Shown: piece after piece, positions 57,358 through 64,000 of the stretch
Layout of the letters: each line of letters opens with the position of its first letter
Position numbering within the stretch: position 1 is the first letter of the stretch
Source: Streptomyces sp. KMM 9044
GTDB lineage: Bacteria > Actinomycetota > Actinomycetes > Streptomycetales > Streptomycetaceae
NCBI RefSeq assembly: GCF_024701375.2
Contig: NZ_CP113910.1
Coordinates: 1,240,001 to 1,304,000 of the forward strand
DNA length: 64,000 bases
Reading direction: 5' to 3'
Position numbers and translations under genes: made by a program
Notes under the pieces: model-generated
Databases searched by the model: none
The model's input: only the letters and a program-made list of their open reading frames with translations
What the model was told of the DNA's origin: nothing

Positions 57358-57401
57358 GGGCGCACTCGTGGAAGCGCGAGAGCGCTTCCACGAGTGCGCC
57401 C
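57358..57401. promoter_or_regulatory. 20-bp-arm perfect palindrome containing AAGCGC half-sites
   Basis: Arms at 57358-57377 and 57382-57401 are perfect complements around loop GAGA. Each arm contains GGAAGCGC, the half-site of the LacI-type operator seen nearby. It lies between divergent genes, so it is probably not a simple terminator. Confidence 0.65.
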
Positions 57402-57443
57402 GTCGCCCGTGTACAGGTTCTTCCCGCCGGGTTGCACCGGATC

Positions 57444-57465
57444 TACAGTAGGAAGCGCTTTCTAC
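57444..57465 (+). promoter_or_regulatory. LacI-gene promoter/operator
   Basis: The palindrome GTAGGAAGCGCTTTCTAC (57448-57465, one mismatch) has the AAGCGCTT core. It overlaps a possible -10 TACAGT (57444-57449) and the likely start site, so autoregulation is expected. A -35 TTCCCG at 57421 with a 17-bp spacer is weak. Confidence 0.6.
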
Positions 57466-57503
57466 ACGGTGGCCCTCGGCTGGGCCGGAGAGGTGGGGTC
57501 CCG

Positions 57504-58556
57504 ATGGTCCGTACGGGAGGTACGGGGCGGGCGGGCACGGCGGCCGGGCCGACGCTGGCGGTCGTGGCCCGCGAGGCGGGGGTGTCCGTGCCGACCGCGT
57601 CCAAGGTCGTCAACGGGCGTGAGGACGTGGCCCCGGAGACCCGGCGCCGGGTCACGGAGGCGCTGGACCGGCTCGGCTATGTGCGCAGACCCCGGTTCGA
57701 CGGGGCGAGGGCACCGCGCATGGTGGACCTCGTGGTGGACTCGCTGGGAAGTTCGGGGTCCGGCGCGGTCCTGCACGGTGCGGAGGAGGCGGCGCACGAC
57801 GCGGGGCTGGAGATCGTGGTGTCGGCCACGCTGACCCGCTGCCACTCCGGCCGCCCGGAGCGCGGCTGGCTGGACAAGCTGGTGACCCGTGGATCGTCGG
57901 GGGTCCTGTTCAACTTGGCCGAGCTGGGCATGTCCCAGTACGCCTGGCTGGAGCAGCGCCGCATCCCGTTCGTCATGATCGACCCGGTGCTCGAACCCCC
58001 GCCCGGTGTCGTGTCGGTGGGCGCGGCGAACTGGCAGGGCGGGGTCACGGCGACCGAGCATCTGCTGTCGCTGGGGCACGAGCGCATCGCCGTCGTCGCG
58101 GGTAGCGGGCACACTCTGTCCAGCGGCGCCCGTGTCGCCGGCTACCGCTCGGCCCTCGCCGCGGCGGGGGTCCGGTACCGCACGGAGTACGTGCGCCACG
58201 CCGGGTTCGACGAGGCCACCGCCCGCTGCCGTGCCCAGGAACTCCTCGACCTGCCCGAGCCGCCCACGGCCGTCTTCGTCTCCTCGGACCGGATGGCGCT
58301 CGTCGTGTACGAGGCCCTGGCCGAACGGGGCCTGCGCGTGCCGGACGACATGAGCGTGATCGGCTTCGACGACCTCCCCGAGGCCCGCTGGCTCGCCCCG
58401 CAGCTGACGACCGTTCGCCAGCCCCTGTCCGAGATGGCGGCGACCGCACTGCACCTCCTGCTCCGCATCATGGACGGCCACCACCCGGAAAGCACCCGCA
58501 CCGAACTGTCCACCCGCCTGGTGGAACGCGCGAGCACGGCGCCGCCGCGCGGCTGA
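57504..58556 (+). CDS. LacI-family transcriptional regulator
   Basis: A 350-aa repressor. The helix-turn-helix with hinge (LAVVAREAGVSVPTASKVVN near 16-35, then RRRVTEALDRLGYV) is typical. The periplasmic-binding-like sensor domain follows, with VIGFDDLPEARWLAPQLTTV near 300-319 as the family hallmark. The start at 57504 follows GGAGAGGTGGGG. The operator core AAGCGCTT lies upstream of its own gene and over the promoter of the secreted GH43 operon, so it probably represses arabinogalactan degradation. Confidence 0.93.
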   Translation: MVRTGGTGRAGTAAGPTLAVVAREAGVSVPTASKVVNGREDVAPETRRRVTEALDRLGYVRRPRFDGARAPRMVDLVVDSLGSSGSGAVLHGAEEAAHDAGLEIVVSATLTRCHSGRPERGWLDKLVTRGSSGVLFNLAELGMSQYAWLEQRRIPFVMIDPVLEPPPGVVSVGAANWQGGVTATEHLLSLGHERIAVVAGSGHTLSSGARVAGYRSALAAAGVRYRTEYVRHAGFDEATARCRAQELLDLPEPPTAVFVSSDRMALVVYEALAERGLRVPDDMSVIGFDDLPEARWLAPQLTTVRQPLSEMAATALHLLLRIMDGHHPESTRTELSTRLVERASTAPPRG

Positions 58557-58621
58557 CCCACGCACGGGCCGTGTCCGATTCCTTCAAGACCGGGCAGCCG
58601 GGGCGCGCCTACGGTGACCCC

Positions 58622-59017
58622 ATGAGTGCACGATTTGATGCCATCGGGCTGGTCGTCTCCGACATGGGCGCCTCGGTCGCCTTCTATCGGCGGCTGGGGT
58701 TCGCGTTTCCCGAGGGGGCCGAGAAGCAGGGGCACGCCGAGGCGGAACTACCGGGTGGCCTGCGGTTGTTGCTGGACACCGAGGAGGTCGTCCGGTCGTT
58801 CCACGCCGGGTGGGAGCCGCCTTCGGGCGGAGGGCGGGCCTCACTCGCCCTGCGGTGCGACAGTCCTGCCGAAGTGGACTCCCTGTATGAGGAGTTGATG
58901 GCGAGCGGTTGTCGGAGCGAACTCAAGCCCTGGGACGCGATGTGGGGACAGCGGTACGCCACCGTCCTGGACCCTGACGGGAACGGGGTGGACCTGTTCG
59001 CACCGCTGGTCTTCTGA
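58622..59017 (+). CDS. VOC-family (glyoxalase/bleomycin-resistance-like) protein
   Basis: A 131-aa protein with two beta-alpha-beta-beta-beta modules. The first has DAIGLVVSDMGASVAFYRRL, the second ends in MWGQRYATVLDPDGNGVDLF, the C-terminal metal-binding signature. Only some of the classical His/Glu ligands are obvious. Substrate unknown; related proteins sequester small toxins or act as lyases/dioxygenases. Start ATG 58622, no clear ribosome binding site. Confidence 0.9.
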   Translation: MSARFDAIGLVVSDMGASVAFYRRLGFAFPEGAEKQGHAEAELPGGLRLLLDTEEVVRSFHAGWEPPSGGGRASLALRCDSPAEVDSLYEELMASGCRSELKPWDAMWGQRYATVLDPDGNGVDLFAPLVF

Positions 59018-59151
59018 GTCGGGAATTCCGTTCAGACGTGCGGGCTTGCCGGGCGGCACGGGCCGGGCGGCCGGGCAAGCACCTTCTTCGTTGACCCCGG
59101 ACGCGAGCGCAGCCGCATCGTGGTCCGGCCCGCCCCGACCGGTGCATCGAG

Positions 59152-59769
59152 ATGCTTGACGAGAACGGCCGGGGCAAGGCGGAGGCGCCCTCCACGGCCA
59201 CAGCCACGGCCACGAACAAGCCGGAGGAACGGAAGGCGGCCGCGGAACCCGGAGAGGGCCGCCGGGAGCGGCCGGAGACAGGGGCGGACATCGCCACGCC
59301 GGTCCCCACCGCGTCACCGGGCACCACCGGAGGCGTCCAGTCCGGACTGGCTGCCGTACTCGGCGGCGTCCGCCGGTCCGGCGGAACCCGGCGGGGAAGC
59401 GGCGACAGTGACGGGACGCCGGGGAGGCCGAAGGCCCCCGTGCCGGCCGCCGCCGGAATCGCCGGGGTGATCCTGATGGCCGTACCACTGCGGGTCATGG
59501 CCGGCAACGGCTGGAACGAGGAGCCCGAGGACCGCGCCACCGTGGCTGCCGGTTCCCAGGCGCTGCACGACGGGGAGGAGGTACAGCCACCGCCGCACGT
59601 CTATGCCGCGCAGCCCTCGAAGGACGATGCTTCGGCCGGCTCGTCTAAGGACGGCGACGGCGACGGCGACGAGGGGAGACGCGGGAAGGCGGCGGAGCAC
59701 GGGACGGAGGCGGAGGACGCGGCCCCGGAGGGCCCCCGCACCCCAGCCGTCCACGGCACGAGCCTATGA
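59152..59769 (+). CDS. Hypothetical single-pass membrane protein, low-complexity
   Basis: A 205-aa protein with a disordered, A/T/E/G-rich N-terminal region. It has one transmembrane helix near 98-117 (VPAAAGIAGVILMAVPLRVM) and an acidic, S/D/G-rich tail (DGDGDGDEG). Codon usage is coding-like. The topology looks like the anchor of a larger protein whose extracellular domain is absent, so it may be truncated. The ATG at 59152 has a weak ribosome binding site. Confidence 0.55.
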   Translation: MLDENGRGKAEAPSTATATATNKPEERKAAAEPGEGRRERPETGADIATPVPTASPGTTGGVQSGLAAVLGGVRRSGGTRRGSGDSDGTPGRPKAPVPAAAGIAGVILMAVPLRVMAGNGWNEEPEDRATVAAGSQALHDGEEVQPPPHVYAAQPSKDDASAGSSKDGDGDGDEGRRGKAAEHGTEAEDAAPEGPRTPAVHGTSL

Positions 59770-59771
59770 CA

Positions 59772-59812
59772 GGTCCCGGGCGCTCCTGCGTATCGCACGG
59801 ACGCCCGGGACC
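59772..59812. terminator. Hairpin after the membrane protein gene
   Basis: GGTCCCGGGCG and CGCCCGGGACC (11-bp arms, 19-nt loop) follow the stop at 59769. Confidence 0.6.
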
Positions 59813-59886
59813 CGTCCTCGTACGTGGCGTGTCGGAGCCTCCGCCGATCCCTGAGCGGTTCACGCCGGGCCCGCTGCCCCTTCGTC

Positions 59887-59918
59887 GGATGGTCATGCCC
59901 CACAGGGCGTGACCATCC
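59887..59918. terminator. Hairpin after the AraC gene (minus strand)
   Basis: Fourteen-base arms (GGATGGTCATGCCC and GGGCGTGACCATCC, one G-U pair) with loop CACA lie 17 bp past the AraC stop. Together with the previous hairpin it separates the convergent genes. Confidence 0.7.
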
Positions 59919-59935
59919 ACGACCGGGATCCGCTT

Positions 59936-60643
59936 TCACACCGCTCCTCCGTCGTGAGCCGCCAGGAGTCTGCTCAGCGGCAGGCCCGTCAAGCCCCGTA
60001 CGTCGCGGGAGAGGTGGGCCTGGTCGGCGTAGCCGGTGCGGGTGGCCGTCTCCGCGTACGGGGTGCCCCTGCGGGCCAGGGCGAGGGCTCGGCCCAGGCG
60101 GAGGATACGGGCCAGTGTTTTGGGGCCGTATCCGAAGGCAGTCAGGGAGCGGCGGTGCAACTGGCGTGCGCTCAGGCCGAGTTCGTCGGCGGTTTCGGCG
60201 ACCGGGCGGCCCGCGTCCAAGGCGGCCACGACCTGTCGAAGCACCGGGTCGGGCCGGGTGGCGCCCTCGGCAGCCCGCCTCAGGGCCAGGTCCTCCAGGC
60301 CGCGCGCCGGGTCGGCCGCCGCGTTCACCAGGGCGGTCGCCCGGCGTACCTCCGCCGTCGGCCACAGGTCCGCCAGGTCGGGGCGCCGGTCCCGCAGTTC
60401 GTGCGCGGGCACTCCCAGCAGCACGGGGAGGGTGCCGGGGTGGAAACGGATGCCGGCCCAGGGGCCCGACGTGCCGCCCCCGGTGAGGTGGGCGCGGGTG
60501 TCGGGGCCCGCGACCAGCAGGCGCCCCTCGTGCCACAGCAGGTCCATACAGCCGTCGGGGAGTACTCGGCCCGCTTCCGCGCCGGCGGGGGTGCTGGTCC
60601 ACACGACCGCGTCCGGCAGCCGTGACGCCCGTTCTCTGTACAC
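59936..60643 (-). CDS. AraC-family transcriptional regulator
   Basis: A 235-aa regulator. The N-terminal ~120 residues form a small ligand/dimerisation domain (RVLPDGCMDLLWHEGRLLVA, GPWAGIRFHPGTLPVLLGVP). The C-terminal double helix-turn-helix has VAETADELGLSARQLHRRSL near 152-171 and a second unit with YAETATRTGYADQAHLSRDV. The DGCMDL start resembles DUF6597-containing AraC proteins. The GTG at 60643 is the best start; its spacing to GGGGGA is short. An AraC remnant lies just upstream on the same strand. Confidence 0.88.
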   Translation of the reverse strand: MYRERASRLPDAVVWTSTPAGAEAGRVLPDGCMDLLWHEGRLLVAGPDTRAHLTGGGTSGPWAGIRFHPGTLPVLLGVPAHELRDRRPDLADLWPTAEVRRATALVNAAADPARGLEDLALRRAAEGATRPDPVLRQVVAALDAGRPVAETADELGLSARQLHRRSLTAFGYGPKTLARILRLGRALALARRGTPYAETATRTGYADQAHLSRDVRGLTGLPLSRLLAAHDGGAV

Positions 60644-60653
60644 GTCCCCCAGG

Positions 60654-61075
60654 CTACGCGGCCCACGCCCGCCACTCCTGTGGACTGACTCCGTACGCCC
60701 GTTTGAAGGCCGTCGACAGGGCGAAGGCACTGCCGTAGCCGACGTGGCGGGCGATCGCGCCGAGGGTGTCGTCCGTGTCGCGGAGGCGGTCCTCGACGAG
60801 GGTGAGGCGCCAGCCGGTGAGGTACGTCATCGGAGGCTCGCCGACCAGTTCCGTGAAGCGTCGGGCCAGCGCGGCGCGCGAGACGCCGGCCCTCGCGGCG
60901 AGCGCGGCAACCGTCCAGGGGTGGGCGGGGTCGTCCTGGAGGAGGCGCGGCACCGGGCCGACGACAGGGTCGCCCAGCATCCCGTACCAGGCAGGCGGCA
61001 TTGCCTCGGGACGGGCGAACCATGCGCGCAGGGCGGCGACGGCCGGCAGGTCGAGAGCCGGCCGAGGACGACCTC
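60654..61075 (-). pseudogene. AraC-family regulator, N-terminal half deleted
   Basis: The C-terminal part of a cupin-type AraC regulator is intact (LDLPAVAALRAWFA at about 61055, then HPWTVAALAARAGVSRAALA and GYGSAFALSTAFKRAYGVSP, stop at 60654). The N-terminal cupin domain is missing. Upstream of 61075 the sequence turns into the antisense of an NmrA-type oxidoreductase fragment, so any longer frame is artificial. Confidence 0.75.
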
Positions 61076-61081
61076 CTGGCC

Positions 61082-61419
61082 TCGTGGTCGCCGCGCTGAC
61101 CGGCGGGGAGCGGTACGCCAGGCGGAACCTCACCGTGACGGGGCCACGGCTGCTGACGTTCGGGGAGGCGGTCGCGGAGATCGCGCGGGCGACGGGACGT
61201 GAACTGACGCACCGCGCGGTGTCCGCCCAGGGCTACGGCGAGGCGCTGACCGGGTTCAGGGTGCCGCCCGAGGAGGCCGGGTTCCTCACCGGAGTGTTCG
61301 CCACCCTTCTGGACCGCCGCAACGCACAGGCGGGGGTGCGGCAGGTGCTGGGCCGGGAACCGCGGGACTCCGCGGACTTCGTGCGGGAGGAGGCGGCCGC
61401 GGGGACCTGGAGGCCGTGA
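61082..61419 (+). pseudogene. NmrA-type NAD(P)-binding oxidoreductase, N-terminal half deleted
   Basis: From about 61082 the C-terminal third of an NmrA-like protein is readable (VVAALTGGERYARRNLTVTG, LLTFGEAVAEIARATGRELT, then SADFVREEAAAGTWRP and a TGA at 61417). The Rossmann nucleotide-binding half and the start are absent. It abuts the AraC remnant in divergent orientation. Intact pairs of this kind are a common regulator/target arrangement. Confidence 0.75.
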
Positions 61420-61424
61420 GCGCG

Positions 61425-62612
61425 CTACTTGTCCTCACCGGACGGTGACGCCGGGCCCGCCGGGCCCTCCCCGTTCCTCTGATGCGGGTGAGGGCGCTGC
61501 TGCCGATGGCTGCTCTTGACATGGGTGCGCAGGCGGGCCGTGACGTCCTCCGGGGGCAGGAAACGGGACCAGCGCTCGGGGAACTCGGAGGGCATGTCGG
61601 GGCCTGCCTCGTCGCCGGCTCCCGTGGAGGTGCGGGCGACGTACTCGGCGACCTGCTCCTTCCGCAGCCGCTCGTTCTCCTCACGGGCGGCTGCGGTCGC
61701 GGCGGCCGGCCAGACCCGGTCGATCGCGGCGTTGACCGCGGCCCCGACGAGCACGGCGAAGGCGGACACGCCGATCCACAGGAGTACGGCGACGGGGGCG
61801 GCGAGGGACCCGTAGATGGTGGGGCCCTCGATGGTGTTGGTGAGGTAGATCCGCAGCAGGAAGCTGCCGAACACCCACATGGCGAGGGCGACCAGCGCGC
61901 CGGGCACGTCCTCGATCCACGGGGACCGCACGGGCACGGAGACGTGGTAGAGCGTGGTCAGGAAGGCCACGGACAGCAGGATCACCACGGGCCAGTAGAG
62001 AATCTGCACGAGCGTCGCCGACCAGGGGACGACGCTGACCACGGCGTCGGGGCCGGCCACCATCAGGGGCAGCGCGACCGAGCCGATCAGCAGGGCCCCG
62101 ATGAACAGCAGGAAGGCCATCAGCCGGGTCTTGACGATGCCGCGCACACCGTCGAGGCCGTACATGACGGTGATGGTGTCGATGAAGACGTTCACCGCGC
62201 GGGAGCCCGACCAGACGGCGAAGAGGAAGCCGACGGAGATGACGTCGGGCCGGCCGCCCTCCATCACGTCGTCCAGGATCGGCTCGGCGATCTGGCTCAC
62301 GCCCCGGTCGGACAGCACCGCCCGGGAGGCCTCGATGATGTTGTTCCGCACACTCTGGGTGGTCTCGGCGCCGGTCCAGGTGTCGACGTAGCCGAGCAGG
62401 CCGATCAGGCTGAGCAGCAGCGGGGGCACCGACAGCAGGGTGAAGAAGGCCGCCTCCGCGGCGAGGCCCAGGATCCGGTACTCCATGCAGGAGTTGACGG
62501 TGTCCTTGAGCAGCAGCCAGGCGGTCCTGCGTTTGGAGACATTGCGGTACAGGGCCCGGGCCCTGTGGAGTCGGCCGGAGGGCGCGTCGGGGGAATCGCT
62601 TGCTGGCTGCAC
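61425..62612 (-). CDS. YihY/BrkB-family inner membrane protein
   Basis: A 395-aa integral membrane protein. Six hydrophobic helices lie between about 50 and 300; the first cytoplasmic part shows AEAAFFTLLSVPPLLLSLIG, and the BrkB family motif SxSRAVNVFIDTI is near 145-157. A charged cytoplasmic tail (about 300-395, R/E/P-rich) follows. Function is unproven; earlier RNase BN assignments to this family were incorrect. The GTG at 62612 has no ribosome binding site, and a TACCTT box lies directly before it, so a leaderless transcript is likely. It is divergent from aidB. Confidence 0.88.
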   Translation of the reverse strand: MQPASDSPDAPSGRLHRARALYRNVSKRRTAWLLLKDTVNSCMEYRILGLAAEAAFFTLLSVPPLLLSLIGLLGYVDTWTGAETTQSVRNNIIEASRAVLSDRGVSQIAEPILDDVMEGGRPDVISVGFLFAVWSGSRAVNVFIDTITVMYGLDGVRGIVKTRLMAFLLFIGALLIGSVALPLMVAGPDAVVSVVPWSATLVQILYWPVVILLSVAFLTTLYHVSVPVRSPWIEDVPGALVALAMWVFGSFLLRIYLTNTIEGPTIYGSLAAPVAVLLWIGVSAFAVLVGAAVNAAIDRVWPAAATAAAREENERLRKEQVAEYVARTSTGAGDEAGPDMPSEFPERWSRFLPPEDVTARLRTHVKSSHRQQRPHPHQRNGEGPAGPASPSGEDK

Positions 62613-62723
62613 GAACCAAAGGTATCCGTCGTGCCTGGTCGGCCTCGCCCGAAGGGTCTCGGGGGGATCGCGGGGTGACGCGGAGGGGTGATGCGGAGGG
62701 CGGTGCCGGGTAGGTTCGTGTTC

Positions 62724-64000
62724 ATGGCAGGTACCACGCACACCGTGACCAACCAGGCGCCGCCGCTGGCGCAGTACGACGTGTTCACCGCCGACCGGGC
62801 GCTGACGGAGGCCGTCGAACGGCATCTGGACCCGCCGGTGCTGGAGGAGGGCCTGTCCGAACTGACGGCGCTCGGACGCAGCTCCGGCTCCGCCCAGGTG
62901 CAGGAATGGGGAGTGCAGGCCAATGAGAACCCGCCCCGGCTGCGCACCCACGACCGGTACGGGCACCGGATCGACGAGGTCGACTTCCATCCCGCCTGGC
63001 ACCGGCTGCTCGGCAAGGGCGTCTCGGCGGGTCTGACGGGCGCGTGGGCGCGGCCGGGCGGGCATGTGCGGCGGGCGGCGGGGTTCGTGGTGTGGTCACA
63101 GGTCGATGCCGGGAACGGCTGCCCGCTGTCGATGACGCACGCGGCCGTGCCCGCCCTGCGCGCGGACCCGGCGCTCGCCGCCGAGTGGGAGCCGCGGCTG
63201 ACGTCGGCGGTGTACGACCGGGCGCTGCGGCCCGCCCACGAGAAGTCCGGTGTGCTCCTCGGGATGGGCATGACGGAGAAACAGGGCGGCAGCGACGTAC
63301 GGGCCAACACGACGTCCGCGCGGCCGCTGGCCGAGGACGGGACGTACGAGCTGACCGGGCACAAGTGGTTCTGCTCGGCTCCGGTGTCGGACGCGTTCCT
63401 GGTGCTGGCGCAGGCTCCCGGCGGGCTCACCTGTTTCCTGGTGCCGCGCGTGCTCGAGAACGGCGCGCGCAACGTGTTTCTGATCCAGCGGCTCAAGGAC
63501 AAGCTGGGCAACCGGTCCAACGCGTCCTCGGAAGTCGAGTTCGCGGGGACGTGGGCGCGGCGGGTCGGGGACGAGGGGCGCGGGGTGCGCACCATCATCG
63601 GGATGGTGGCGGCGACCCGGCTGGACTGCGTGCTGGGCTCGGCGGGGCTGATGCGGCAGGCCGTGGCGCAGGCGGTGCACCACTGCACGTACCGGGAGGC
63701 GTTCGGCGGCAAGCTGGTCGACAGGCCGCTGATGCGCAACGTCCTGGCCGATCTCGCGCTGGAGTCGGAGGCGGCCACCACGCTGGCGCTGCGGCTCGCC
63801 GCGGCCTACGACGACGGGAGCGAGCGGGAGCGGGCGCTGCTGCGGATCGCGGTGCCGACCGCCAAGTACTGGGTGACCAAGCGGTGTGCGCCGCTCGCGG
63901 TGGAGGCGGCGGAGTGCCTGGGCGGCAACGGGTACGTGGAGGATTCGGGGATGCCCCGGCTGGTGCGCGAGTCCCCGCTGAACTCGGTGTGGGAGGGCGC
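62724..64000 (+). CDS. aidB: AidB-like acyl-CoA dehydrogenase family protein, 3' end cut by the window
   Basis: The first 425 residues are in the window. It closely follows E. coli AidB: NPPRLRTHDRYGHRIDEVDF, then FHPAWHRLL, GMTEKQGGSDVRANTT (FAD-binding loop), HKWFCSAPVSDAFLVLAQ, LKDKLGNRSNASSEVEF, and LGGNGYVEDSGMPRLVRESP. AidB is part of the adaptive response to alkylation and binds DNA near promoters. Another alkylation-repair operon (ada-alkA, ogt) lies about 30 kb away in this window. Start ATG 62724; the promoter must lie in the 111 bp shared with the BrkB gene. Confidence 0.94.
   Translation, partial: MAGTTHTVTNQAPPLAQYDVFTADRALTEAVERHLDPPVLEEGLSELTALGRSSGSAQVQEWGVQANENPPRLRTHDRYGHRIDEVDFHPAWHRLLGKGVSAGLTGAWARPGGHVRRAAGFVVWSQVDAGNGCPLSMTHAAVPALRADPALAAEWEPRLTSAVYDRALRPAHEKSGVLLGMGMTEKQGGSDVRANTTSARPLAEDGTYELTGHKWFCSAPVSDAFLVLAQAPGGLTCFLVPRVLENGARNVFLIQRLKDKLGNRSNASSEVEFAGTWARRVGDEGRGVRTIIGMVAATRLDCVLGSAGLMRQAVAQAVHHCTYREAFGGKLVDRPLMRNVLADLALESEAATTLALRLAAAYDDGSERERALLRIAVPTAKYWVTKRCAPLAVEAAECLGGNGYVEDSGMPRLVRESPLNSVWEG

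Noticed and set aside
61070..61133. Extended start for the AraC remnant on the minus strand
   Set aside because: The extension is antisense to the NmrA-like fragment and does not match an AraC N-terminus.

Overview
The window is high-GC actinobacterial chromosome, almost certainly Streptomyces. The reading frames have strong third-position GC, and GTG or TTG starts and leaderless-looking genes are common. The gene content is typical of the genus: a PucR/xanthine dehydrogenase block, DUF2637, an ECF42 sigma factor with its DGPF partner, an AldO-type alditol oxidase, and ROK- and LacI-controlled sugar loci. The alditol oxidase closely resembles the S. coelicolor enzyme as I remember it. Both ends are cut: a partial prfC at the left and a partial aidB at the right.

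Layout. 1-8 kb: prfC, an RNase J, a spermidine-synthase-like protein, and a SulP anion transporter divergent from a MerR regulator. Then come a 17-bp minisatellite and a broken two-domain monooxygenase gene. 8-13.3 kb: an acetyltransferase, decayed acyl-CoA ligase tails, a very large perfect hairpin, a 946-aa LuxR-type (LAL) regulator, a tiny self-contained transcription unit, and a winged-helix pseudogene. 13.8-21 kb: a four-gene molybdenum hydroxylase operon (FAD, 2Fe-2S, Mo subunits, XdhC) divergent from a PucR regulator. 21-30 kb: a TPR-like protein with a Rex-like site, a GntR repressor, an iron-box-controlled FhuF-like reductase, a DUF2637 membrane protein, a small ATPase of the anti-sigma type, two abutting gene remnants, pyruvate oxidase, and a PP2C-like protein that appears to have lost metal ligands. 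30-38.9 kb: alkylation repair (ogt, ada-alkA), rsgA behind a short leader ORF, a sigma-like/zinc-finger/TM/CBM2 fusion, a radical SAM enzyme with unusual cysteine spacing, and alditol oxidase.

39-58.6 kb is mainly carbohydrate use. A ROK regulator and a sugar ABC importer (binding protein plus two permeases) precede a GH2 beta-galactosidase. A convergent three-gene secreted operon follows, with two GH43 enzymes (one carrying a ricin/CBM13 domain) and an SGNH esterase. Together they look like an arabinogalactan or pectin side-chain degradation and uptake locus. The ROK gene and the binding-protein gene share an unusual promoter motif. The GH43 operon promoter carries the same AAGCGCTT operator core as the promoter of a LacI gene about 6.8 kb away, so I infer two-regulator control. 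Inserted between them are an ECF42 sigma/DGPF pair with a recognisable promoter, a homocysteine methyltransferase, two unrecognised genes and a dead S1 protease gene.

58.6-64 kb: a VOC protein, a single-pass membrane protein, an AraC regulator, a deletion scar that joined the C-terminal halves of a divergent AraC/NmrA pair, a BrkB-family membrane protein and aidB. Gene remnants cluster at 7.2-9.2, 12.7-13.3, 26.3-26.7, 55.1-55.8 and 60.7-61.4 kb, so this region is eroding. I see no rRNA, tRNA, CRISPR array, prophage or complete insertion sequence.
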